Assembly (NCBI GenBank): GCA_007121555.1
Contig: SKKH01000175.1
Location: 16,508 to 80,507, forward strand
DNA length: 64,000 nucleotides
Direction of reading: 5' to 3'
Origin: Gemmatimonadota bacterium
GTDB taxonomy: Bacteria; Gemmatimonadota; Gemmatimonadetes; Longimicrobiales; Gaopeijiaceae
The notes under the pieces are model-generated. The model saw only the letters and a program-made list of their open reading frames with translations, was not told the origin of the DNA and did not search any database. Positions within the stretch are counted from its first letter, which is position 1. Each line of letters begins with the position of its first letter. The position numbers were made by a program, and so were the translations under genes. Shown here piece by piece: positions 1-7,828 of this stretch.

Positions 1-21
1 TCAACACCAGGAAGCCACTCG

Positions 22-2367
22 ATGACCTTTCTCTCCAATCCTTGTTTGCCCTCTCGTTCTCGCCCCATCCAGGCGTGGTCGTCTCTCGTGGTCTCTGTTG
101 GGCTGGGCATTTTCTTCGGTACTGCGGTTCCTGGAGTGGCCCAGGCTCAGGTGAACTACAGCAACGCGGAGCAGCTCCTGGGATGGCACGCGTCCACGAA
201 GCTCCAGAATCACGAGGTGGATCCCAACTGGATCCACGGGGAGGATCGGTTCTGGTACCGGGTGGCCCGGGCCGAGGGACACGAATTCATGCTGGTGGAC
301 CCGGACCGGAGCGAACGCCGTCCCGCCTTCGACAACGAGCGCCTGGCCTCGGCCATGTCCATGGCGGCGGACACTGCGTACGATCCCGTCCGGCTCCCCT
401 TCGAGACCTTCGACTACCTGGATGAGGAGCTCCGGAGCATCCGGATCCGTGTGGACGATCAGCGTTTCGAGTGCGACGTGCAGCAGTACGACTGCACCGT
501 GGGAGATACGATCCCCAGGTCCGACGAGTCCTTCGTCATGTCCCCGGACTCCACCAGGGAGGCTTTCGTGCACGAGCACGACCTCTGGGTGCGCTCGGTG
601 GAGAACGGTGATTCCATCCGATTGACTCAGGACGGAGAGGAATACTGGACGTACGGCTTGCGGGCGCCCAGGGCCAACGATCAGAAGAGCGGCGATCCCC
701 AGGAGCCGTCGCTCAGGTGGTCTCCGGACAGCCGATACATCGCGGTGCAGCGTTGGGACGAACGGGAAGTGGAGCATATGCCCATGTACTCCATCACCTC
801 CATCCGTCCCCAGGGATTCACATATCCCTACGCCCTTCCCGGTGACTCCATCTATCCCATCGGTGCCCTCCACGTGGTGGATGTGGAGGCTGGGGCCAAC
901 CGGAGGGTGGAAATCGATCCCGATCCTGCATTCATGAGCTGGGCCTCGAACCAGGATTCGACCTGGACCACCGATTCGCAGCGGGTCAGGATCCTCACCA
1001 CGGAGCGGGGACACCGGCACGCGCAACTCGTGGAGGTGGACGCGGCCACCGGGGACCACCAGGTACTGGCGGTGGAGAGCCAGCCCACATTCGTGGACCT
1101 GGCCCACCGGGGTCTCCCCAACTGGTACGCAGGGCAACGCGATGTGATCTGGTTCTCCCAGCGCGACGGATGGGGACATCTTTACCGGTACGACCGCGAC
1201 GGAAACCTGGTGAATCGGATCACTCGGGGAGCCTGGCTCGCCGGGCACATGATGCATGTGGACGAGGACCGCCAGCGGATCTACTTCACCGCCTGGGGCC
1301 GGGAAGCCGACCGACACCCCTACTACACCCACTTCTACCGGGTGAACTTCGACGGATCCGGACTGGAACTCCTCACCCCTGAGGATGCGGATCACGACAT
1401 CCAGGTCTCACCCTCGGGGCGCTACTTCATCGATGCGCGTTCTACCGCACACGACGCGCCGATCATCACCCTCCGCTCCACCGAGAACGGAAACACCGTG
1501 CTGACGCTCGAGGAGGCGGACATCTCGGGAGTGGAGGCGCTGGGCTGGACCCCCCCGGAGATCTTTCGGGTGAAGGCGCGGGATGGAGTGACCGACATCT
1601 ACGGGCTTCTCCACAAGCCCTCCCACTTCGACCCCGATGAGCGCTATCCGGTGGTGAACTACATCTATCCGGGACCGCAGATCGGTAGCGTGGGTTCGTG
1701 GGGCTGGGGGCTGGGTACCCGGGGCAATGTCCGGGCCCTGGCCGAACTGGGCTTCATCGTGCTCCAGATCGACCACATGGGCTCGCCCTTCAGGTCCAAG
1801 AGCTTTCACGACGAGTACTACGGCGATATGTCGGACCACGGCCTCCCGGACCACGTGGCTGCCCTTCGCCAACTCGGCTCGGCCCGGCCCTACATGGACC
1901 TGGATCGCGTGGGCATCTACGGCCACTCAGGCGGCGGCTTCGCGTCGACCGCTGCCATCCTCCAGTACCCCGACGTCTTCCACGTGGCGGTCTCCACCGC
2001 AGGGAACCACGACAACCGCCGATACGGGATCCACTGGGGCGAAAAGTACCAGGGGCTTCTGGAACGGGACACGATCCAGGAGACGGACAACTACGAGAGT
2101 CAGGCCAACCAGAACTACGCCGAGAAGCTGGAGGGGAAGCTCTTCCTCATGACCGGCGACATGGACGACAACGTCCACCCGGCCATGACCTACAAGGTGG
2201 CCCACGCCCTCATCGAGGCGAACAAGGACTTCGACTTCCTGATCCTTCCCGACCGGGCTCACGGGTTGAACGAACCCTACGTGATCCGGAGGACCTGGGA
2301 CTATTTCGTAAAGCACCTCAGAGGTGAAGAGCCCCCCCACGAATACGTGATCCGAAGACCCGAGTAG
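22..2367 (+). CDS. Secreted S9 family prolyl oligopeptidase / dipeptidyl-peptidase IV-like
   Basis: 781 residues. Residues 1-42 look like a signal peptide ending AQAQ. The middle (about 60-520) is a DPP-IV-type propeller with repeated 'SPDSR'-like blade motifs, followed by an alpha/beta-hydrolase domain. The catalytic triad is visible: Ser636 in GHSGGG, Asp715 in GDMDDNVHP and His747 in DRAHG. DPP-IV enzymes release dipeptides, usually after proline, from peptide N-termini; this one should act in the periplasm or outside the cell. The start follows a CAGGAAG ribosome-binding site at 8-14. Only 21 bp precede it, so any upstream operon partner is outside the window. Family assignment is strong; exact cleavage specificity is not shown by the sequence. 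Confidence 0.93.
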   Translation: MTFLSNPCLPSRSRPIQAWSSLVVSVGLGIFFGTAVPGVAQAQVNYSNAEQLLGWHASTKLQNHEVDPNWIHGEDRFWYRVARAEGHEFMLVDPDRSERRPAFDNERLASAMSMAADTAYDPVRLPFETFDYLDEELRSIRIRVDDQRFECDVQQYDCTVGDTIPRSDESFVMSPDSTREAFVHEHDLWVRSVENGDSIRLTQDGEEYWTYGLRAPRANDQKSGDPQEPSLRWSPDSRYIAVQRWDEREVEHMPMYSITSIRPQGFTYPYALPGDSIYPIGALHVVDVEAGANRRVEIDPDPAFMSWASNQDSTWTTDSQRVRILTTERGHRHAQLVEVDAATGDHQVLAVESQPTFVDLAHRGLPNWYAGQRDVIWFSQRDGWGHLYRYDRDGNLVNRITRGAWLAGHMMHVDEDRQRIYFTAWGREADRHPYYTHFYRVNFDGSGLELLTPEDADHDIQVSPSGRYFIDARSTAHDAPIITLRSTENGNTVLTLEEADISGVEALGWTPPEIFRVKARDGVTDIYGLLHKPSHFDPDERYPVVNYIYPGPQIGSVGSWGWGLGTRGNVRALAELGFIVLQIDHMGSPFRSKSFHDEYYGDMSDHGLPDHVAALRQLGSARPYMDLDRVGIYGHSGGGFASTAAILQYPDVFHVAVSTAGNHDNRRYGIHWGEKYQGLLERDTIQETDNYESQANQNYAEKLEGKLFLMTGDMDDNVHPAMTYKVAHALIEANKDFDFLILPDRAHGLNEPYVIRRTWDYFVKHLRGEEPPHEYVIRRPE

Positions 2368-2480
2368 TTGCGTACCGAGCCGGATTCGGTGGCAGCGGCC
2401 TCGAGATCCTCATCCACCCGGGACTCTTCCGTGGGAGCGTGGAGGTGGGGATTCCACGTGAGCGGGTGTGGAGGCAATGA

Positions 2481-2495
2481 TGCCCGCGGCGGGCA
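2481..2495. terminator. Short GC hairpin between convergent genes
   Basis: TGCCCG (2481-2486) pairs with CGGGCA (2490-2495) around a 3-nt loop, between the S9 peptidase stop and the oppositely oriented di-haem protein stop. It could end transcription from either side. There is no T-run on either strand, so this is only a candidate. Confidence 0.3.
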
Positions 2496-2513
2496 GGTCG
2501 CTTCAGCCGCCTT

Positions 2514-3713
2514 CTACAGCGACGCAAGGAACCTCAGGAGAAGGGCCCGGCTTTCCTCGTCCAGGCCCCGGAAGGCCTCCCGCACTCCGGCCGCATCGCC
2601 TCCGTGCAGGAGAATGGCTTGCTCGGGAGAGGCGGCCCGACCGTCGTACATGAGTTCGTCTCGGTGCCGAAGTCCCGCCAGGATCGCCGTCCGGTGCTCC
2701 GTGGGTGCGGTCCCCGGGGCGCACACGCTGGCCAGTCCGGGTCCCAGGTCGTGCAGGAGGAGATCCGAGTAGAGGCGCACCACCTTCCGATCCAGCGCCG
2801 CCACATCGCTCCTGCCCGTTCGCATGCTGGGGGTATGGCACGCGGCGCAGCCGACCTCCCCGAAGACGGCTTTGCCCCGAAGGATGGTGTCCTCCACGGC
2901 CTCGGTCCTGGGCCGCTCCGGGGCGGGAAGTGCCAGGAAGCGGATGTAGTCCGTCAACAGTCGGATCCCACGCTCCTCCATCTCCGGATTGGGAGCCGGG
3001 TCGACACCCGGTGGCAGCGCGCCTCCCCCCACAGACAGCTCCCGGGGATGGTTGGGCGTCGTGAGTCCCAGCTCGGTGAGGAGGGCGGAGTCGACGAAGT
3101 CCTGAATGGAGGCGAAGTCCGCCTTCCTTCCGAATCGACCCATCTGACCATCCGCACTTCGGCCGACTCGCCCCGCGATACCGTTCGAAGGAGCTTCCGG
3201 TCCTGCGGCTCGGACCGCGATCTCCTCCTCGGGGATCGCCTCCACGAGCCCCAGCCCGAACAGCGGCGTGGAGGCGACGTGGGCGACGTGGGTGGCGGCG
3301 TCGGGGATCTCCTGGCCCGTGACTCCCAGAGCTTCCTGGAGCGCAGGCGTGGCCTGCTGCTGGATGATGGTTCCGCCGGCGGACTCCAGCAGGTCGCACG
3401 CTCCGTTCTCCCAGCGGGTCGCCTTGAGGACCGGGGGCCCTCCCACCCCTCCGATGGCCGGATCGATGTGGCAAGCGCTGCAACGCGTCTCGTTGAACAG
3501 CGGACCGAGCCCTTCCTCGGGAGTGACGAGCCGTTCGAACACGGCCTTCCCGAGGAGGAACCGACCCAGTTCCTCTTCGGTGAGTCCATCCAGGGGTCGT
3601 CCCGGTATTCCGACGACCTCTTCCGCAGCGGGCCCCCCGCAGGCCACGCCCATCATCGCGGCCAGCCAGAGAAACAGAAGCCTTCTGAACGTGGGACGAG
3701 GGCCGCGGCTCAT
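2514..3713 (-). CDS. Di-haem c-type cytochrome lipoprotein (DUF1111 / di-haem oxidoreductase family)
   Basis: 399 residues from the ATG at 3713, which overlaps the upstream gene's TGA as ATGA. Residues 1-25 are a lipoprotein signal ending GVAC, with acylated Cys25. Two CxxCH haem-binding motifs are present: C78-C81-H82 (CSACH) and C289-C292-H293 (CAACH). The spacing and the sequence around 'KAVF...C..CH' in both halves fit the DUF1111/COG3488 di-haem family, related to MauG and cytochrome c peroxidases. It should sit on the periplasmic face of a membrane and carry out electron transfer or peroxidase-like oxidation; the substrate is unknown. A longer frame opens at 3929 but lies inside the upstream gene and lacks a signal peptide, so it was not used. 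Confidence 0.85.
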   Translation of the reverse strand: MSRGPRPTFRRLLFLWLAAMMGVACGGPAAEEVVGIPGRPLDGLTEEELGRFLLGKAVFERLVTPEEGLGPLFNETRCSACHIDPAIGGVGGPPVLKATRWENGACDLLESAGGTIIQQQATPALQEALGVTGQEIPDAATHVAHVASTPLFGLGLVEAIPEEEIAVRAAGPEAPSNGIAGRVGRSADGQMGRFGRKADFASIQDFVDSALLTELGLTTPNHPRELSVGGGALPPGVDPAPNPEMEERGIRLLTDYIRFLALPAPERPRTEAVEDTILRGKAVFGEVGCAACHTPSMRTGRSDVAALDRKVVRLYSDLLLHDLGPGLASVCAPGTAPTEHRTAILAGLRHRDELMYDGRAASPEQAILLHGGDAAGVREAFRGLDEESRALLLRFLASL

Positions 3714-5104
3714 GGCCGGTTCTCCCCGGACCCTGCGAGCAGGTCCCCCCGACCCGTGTACCCGGCTGCGATCAGAAGGCGCTGGGCCATGGCCAGAGCG
3801 TCCTCGAGCCGGTCCGGGTCCAGCTTCCAACCGGCCTCCTCCAGGAGGCGGGCTGTCAGGAGAGGAGAAAGGGACTCCATGGGTGTGCGCCGAGCGGCCA
3901 CGGCCTCCAGATACTGTTGCACTCGCCACCGAGCAAACTCGACCCTGCCGTCTTCATAGGCGGATGTCTGGTCGAGGGAGTCGGGCCAAAGGCGCGTGTT
4001 TCCCCACACCCGCCTGAGCTCCTCCCGGTACCGCTCCAATTCCAGAGCCCGGACCTCCTGCTCGTCCACCCGCGGATCCGCCCTGGCTTCCTGGACCAGT
4101 CGGTTCCGGGCCACGACCTGACGGACGAACGTCTCGATCTCTTCCGCAGCGCCTTCGCCCAGGTGCTCCACGGCCCCTTCGTGGAGCTCGAGGATGGACC
4201 GCGCCAGCTCGCCGGCCTCCAGCGCACCGCCGGCATGCTGGGCCACCAGGCTTTCGGAATCCACGAAGGCCAGGGGGTCCCGGGCGACTTTGCGCACCCG
4301 TTCCATTCCTTCCTCTGTGAACTCCACATCAGTTGAGTTCACCAAGCCCTCCAGGTAGTCCACCTCGGCTTCTTCCCGCAGCCGGTTCGCCACCAGGTGA
4401 GCGAAGGTGTCCCGGAGGTCGTCGTCGAACCGGGGTCGAAAGACGACGTGGTAGCCGAGTCCGGTCTCCACCAGGCGGGAAAGCTGGCCGGGTTCGAGGG
4501 CGTAGGCCACTTCCTCGAGCGCGGGTGGCAGGTCGCCTGGGGCAACGAGGCGAATCCCCCCCTGGTCCCGGGCCACCTCGTCCTGATTCTCCAGATTCAC
4601 CACGGAGAGCTGCCCGGTCTCGGAGAGGAGCCGATGAAGCCGCTGGGCCATCTCCCGCTGTCCCGCTCGCTCCTCGGCGGGCATCCCGGAAGGTGTGCGA
4701 CGAAAGATGTGGCCCACCAGGCGGAGATCCCCCGCGTGGCGGACGGAGTCCAACTGATTCACCGTCAGGGAGGCTTCCACTGGGCTCACTCCTGCCAGAT
4801 GTTGCCGAATCATGGCCTCGCGCACCCTCGTGCGGGTCGCCTCATGGGCCACACCGGGCGCCATGAAGTCGCTGCCCCGAGCCAGCTTCTCGCCAAAGGT
4901 CGAGATCTCCGCCCAGTGCACGGCCCACACTTCCGCCTCTACGGGAGTGAGGTCCATGGGTTGAGCCAGCACCAGAAGTTCGGCGAGGCGCTGCACGGTG
5001 AGCGTGTCCCCCTCCACCCACGCCACGGGCGCATGACGAGGGTCATCGTCCGCAGAACAGCCCAGGAAGAGAAGGGCGAGGAGGGTGAGGGACAGATGGC
5101 GCAT
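3710..5104 (-). CDS. Parvulin-type peptidyl-prolyl isomerase lipoprotein (SurA/PpiC-like)
   Basis: 464 residues. The N-terminus is a lipoprotein signal (lipobox LFLGC, Cys16). A SurA-N-like helical segment (about 25-120) precedes a parvulin domain (about 126-226) with 'HIFRR', 'ARDQGG' and 'GLGYHVVFR' motifs. A long helical C-terminal part follows. It probably chaperones proline-containing outer-membrane or periplasmic proteins. The gene overlaps the di-haem cytochrome by 4 bp, so the two are likely translationally coupled, and the isomerase may help fold that cytochrome; this link is inference. The parvulin domain is fairly diverged, so enzymatic activity is less certain than fold. Confidence 0.8.
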   Translation of the reverse strand: MRHLSLTLLALLFLGCSADDDPRHAPVAWVEGDTLTVQRLAELLVLAQPMDLTPVEAEVWAVHWAEISTFGEKLARGSDFMAPGVAHEATRTRVREAMIRQHLAGVSPVEASLTVNQLDSVRHAGDLRLVGHIFRRTPSGMPAEERAGQREMAQRLHRLLSETGQLSVVNLENQDEVARDQGGIRLVAPGDLPPALEEVAYALEPGQLSRLVETGLGYHVVFRPRFDDDLRDTFAHLVANRLREEAEVDYLEGLVNSTDVEFTEEGMERVRKVARDPLAFVDSESLVAQHAGGALEAGELARSILELHEGAVEHLGEGAAEEIETFVRQVVARNRLVQEARADPRVDEQEVRALELERYREELRRVWGNTRLWPDSLDQTSAYEDGRVEFARWRVQQYLEAVAARRTPMESLSPLLTARLLEEAGWKLDPDRLEDALAMAQRLLIAAGYTGRGDLLAGSGENRP

Positions 5105-5477
5105 GTGTCTCTGGAAGGCGTAAAGGTCTGCTCAGGAAGTGCATAGCACCAACGGAGGGTTCACCAGACCACCGTTTCACAGCGGGGTCTCCACGGTGAT
5201 CCTCACCTGCTCGGTCAACAAAGGCAATCCAACCGACCCGATCCAATGGGTTCCTCGAACGTCAGGAGCATGACTACGGAAGCGTCCCCCCGACCTTCCA
5301 GTTCCAATGCAGGGAGTGAATCTTCCCACGCCCCGGATCCGGAATGATGGTGGTGGATGGGCGACTCCGAGTCAGTGTGCAGCGAGGAGACGGAAACCGG
5401 GGAGACTGGACGGACGCCCGACCGACCCCCTTCCCTCCCCTCTACTCGCACCTCTGGAAGGGACGTTCCAGACGGAG
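5105..5477. other. Intergenic region, no gene recognised
   Basis: Between the parvulin gene (start at 5104) and the DUF885-like gene (stop at 5516), both on the minus strand. Short open frames here lack ribosome-binding sites and recognisable protein sequence. It should hold the parvulin/cytochrome operon promoter, but I could not pick a convincing -35/-10 pair. Confidence 0.4.
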
Positions 5478-5500
5478 GGGCCGCCGCGCGCAGGCGGCCC
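5478..5500 (-). terminator. GC-rich hairpin after DUF885-like gene
   Basis: GGGCCGCC (5478-5485) and GGCGGCCC (5493-5500) form a perfect 8-bp stem with a 7-nt loop, 15 nt beyond the stop at 5516. A bulge would let the stem extend further. The T-run expected of a classical intrinsic terminator is weak (CCTCCGTCT). Confidence 0.5.
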
Positions 5501-5515
5501 TCTCCCCACCTGCTT

Positions 5516-7201
5516 TCATGACGATCCCTCCTCGCCGGACCCCACGTCCATCATCCGGATCTCATCGTCCAACCCCGTCATCTCCCACCGGATCAGGGAG
5601 AGCGGGATGAGCCCGGCTGCGTGGAACTCGTCCATAAACTCCTGGAGGGAGAAGGCGCTTCCAAGCTGTCGCCGCCGATCCGCCAGAAGCCGGTCCAGGT
5701 GCAGCTTGCCCACCACGTAGCTGGTCCCATAGCTGGGCTGCTCCAGGTAGAGCTGCCCCTCCCTCCAGACGGTGCCTCCCTCCAGGGTCAGCCAGTCGTA
5801 GGGTGTGTTCTCCACGATGAACTCGGCAGCTTCATCGAGGGTCATACGGTTCGCATGCATCTCCAGCTCGCCCAAGGCCCGCGCCGCCCTCTGAGCCAGG
5901 AGCACCCAGACCAGCTCGCGCAGTTGAGGATCGTCGAGGAAACCGGCCTCGGCCATCCATTCCTCGAACCCTGTGGCCAGACCCTCGGCCCGGGAGGCCC
6001 AGATGTTATACAGGACCGGAGCCTCCCGGATGGGACTGGGATGGGGTTCGGCCTCCATTCGGGCCAAGTCGAACCAGTGGGTCCCGTGGGCACGCATGGG
6101 CCGGAGATCCCGGTAGTTGACCTGTGTGAAGAACTCCCTGAGTCCGGCCTCGGGTGGCTGGTAGCTCCCTTCCCGGGCCAGGAGCGCCTCCTCCTCGTAC
6201 CCCGCGAGGGTGAAGATCCCCTCCTCCTGCAGGAACGAGATGAAGTCGCTCACCGCTTCCCGATACTTCATCTGATACTCCGCCTGCGACTCCACCATCG
6301 TCAGCGCAGATCGGTCCCGATTCCGGTTCTCGGCCAGCGCCAGGAATCCCCAGGCCCGCTCGAGTTGCCGCCTCACCAGAGTCACCTGATCCTGCCAGGT
6401 GTAGGGGACCAGCTGAACATGCTTCAGGTGCCAGTCGTAGGCCTCCACCCCGATTCCGGAGGGTCCGGTGCGGGAGGGAAGTTCGGCTTCGAGCCAGTCT
6501 CGGAAGTCATCCATGGCGCCCCGCGCCTCCAGGGCCCGAGTGGCGAGCTCCGGGTGATGATCGGCAGCCCGCTCGGCGAAGGCGGCCAACGCACGACTCT
6601 CCCCTTCCTTGACCCGGATCCCCAGGTACCAGAGATCCCGAGCATCCTCGACCAGGTTCTCCCGGGCCTGGGACAGGATCGTTGGGATGACGGACAACCG
6701 CTCGTCCAGCTCCCGCTCGCGATCCGGATCGAGGGGAGGCACGAATTGCCACAGCTCGATGGCGCCGTGCATGACCTGACCCTCCCGGGCCGGCACGTCG
6801 GTCTCGGAGGGGAGCACGACCTTGTAGAAGCTGGGCATCCGCGACCACGGCCGCATGACCCGGTGGTCGAAGTCCAGCCCATTCATCTCCGCCCTCACCA
6901 GGTGGAGGTCCACCTGCTCCGCCACCGACCAGCCACTGGAATCCACAGCCGCCAGCCGAGCCTTGTACTCAGGCAGTGCCTCGTGCTGCCGCGCCATGGC
7001 CTCGGCGGAGTAGTCCGGCGCCCCGTCCCTGAGCTCAGGGGCCTGGAACGCTCTCCACTCCTCGAAGAAATCGAGGAACTCAGAATAGCTGGAGATCGGA
7101 GGTCCGAGGGTCTCGGCCCCATCTCCGGATCGGGGGTCACACCCATGCAGGGACAGAAGCGATGGTAGGGCCAGAAGGAGGAACGTCCAGGGAAGGCGCA
7201 T
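5516..7201 (-). CDS. DUF885-like lipoprotein with degraded metallopeptidase motif
   Basis: 561 residues with a lipoprotein-type signal (SLHGC, Cys21). Overall architecture and C-terminal landmarks ('YNIWASRAEGLATGFEEWM' and the final PSYGTSYVVGK...LIRWEM region) fit the DUF885 family. Its members normally carry HExxPGHH followed by an EGWA-type segment, as expected of zinc peptidases. Here the corresponding stretch reads 'RAHGTHWFDLARM', so the HE pair is missing although EG is retained. The protein may be a non-catalytic or altered homologue. It appears to be a single gene with a hairpin after the stop. Family call is moderate; loss of activity is inferred. Confidence 0.65.
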   Translation of the reverse strand: MRLPWTFLLLALPSLLSLHGCDPRSGDGAETLGPPISSYSEFLDFFEEWRAFQAPELRDGAPDYSAEAMARQHEALPEYKARLAAVDSSGWSVAEQVDLHLVRAEMNGLDFDHRVMRPWSRMPSFYKVVLPSETDVPAREGQVMHGAIELWQFVPPLDPDRERELDERLSVIPTILSQARENLVEDARDLWYLGIRVKEGESRALAAFAERAADHHPELATRALEARGAMDDFRDWLEAELPSRTGPSGIGVEAYDWHLKHVQLVPYTWQDQVTLVRRQLERAWGFLALAENRNRDRSALTMVESQAEYQMKYREAVSDFISFLQEEGIFTLAGYEEEALLAREGSYQPPEAGLREFFTQVNYRDLRPMRAHGTHWFDLARMEAEPHPSPIREAPVLYNIWASRAEGLATGFEEWMAEAGFLDDPQLRELVWVLLAQRAARALGELEMHANRMTLDEAAEFIVENTPYDWLTLEGGTVWREGQLYLEQPSYGTSYVVGKLHLDRLLADRRRQLGSAFSLQEFMDEFHAAGLIPLSLIRWEMTGLDDEIRMMDVGSGEEGSS

Positions 7202-7828
7202 GGGACCCCAAGGTCTCGAGAAAGGGAAGATCCACCTCAGAAAGCGCTGTAGCCCGGGATCTCATGAGATCGCCCGGGCCGATTCCCGTTCGAGCAGCTC
7301 ATCCACAAGGCTCTCGAAGGGGAGGGAGAGGACGCCTCGAACTTCAAGGGTCCCCTCGAAAGGCAGTCGACGAACTGGAGCGAACCTGCTGGGCGCGCCA
7401 GGGCACCGAAGCTCACCTCCCCGATGTGGGGGCCACGCCAGTTCTTCGAAACAGTTTTCATGAGTAACCACCGCCCGTGGATTTCGGCAAGACTTTCGCA
7501 GGCACTCCATGGAGGATGGACGGTCGGTCTGGAAGATCGGAGCCTGCCAATCCACAAGGGGTGCAGGGCGATCCCTCGGCGCGGATTTCTCCTGCGCCGA
7601 GCCTGTTTCGGTGTGTCGTTGCGCATGGGTAGGGAGGAGATCTACATTGGGCCGTAAACCATGGTCGCGATCCGAGTGCGCATCGAGTGGAGGAGGTATC
7701 CGACGATACCGTCTCCCCCGGTCTGAGTGTGGTCGCAGCCCAGTGGACAGTTCGCCATCCCAACTCGTCCCGGAATTCCCTGACGGGTCGCACCCGGCCC
7801 AGAAGCCCACCGCCGTACTGGAGCAATC
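7202..7828. other. 627-bp intergenic region, no convincing gene
   Basis: Lies between divergent genes (DUF885-like on minus, LVIVD protein on plus). Several frames are open on both strands, including minus frames within 7237-7626 and 7262-7852. Their translations match nothing I recognise, have no signal or domain, and shift frame relative to each other. The region could hold decayed coding sequence and the promoter of the 7829-14944 operon. A weak TTGCGC(7619)-18-TACATT(7643) pair is present but unconvincing. Confidence 0.4.
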
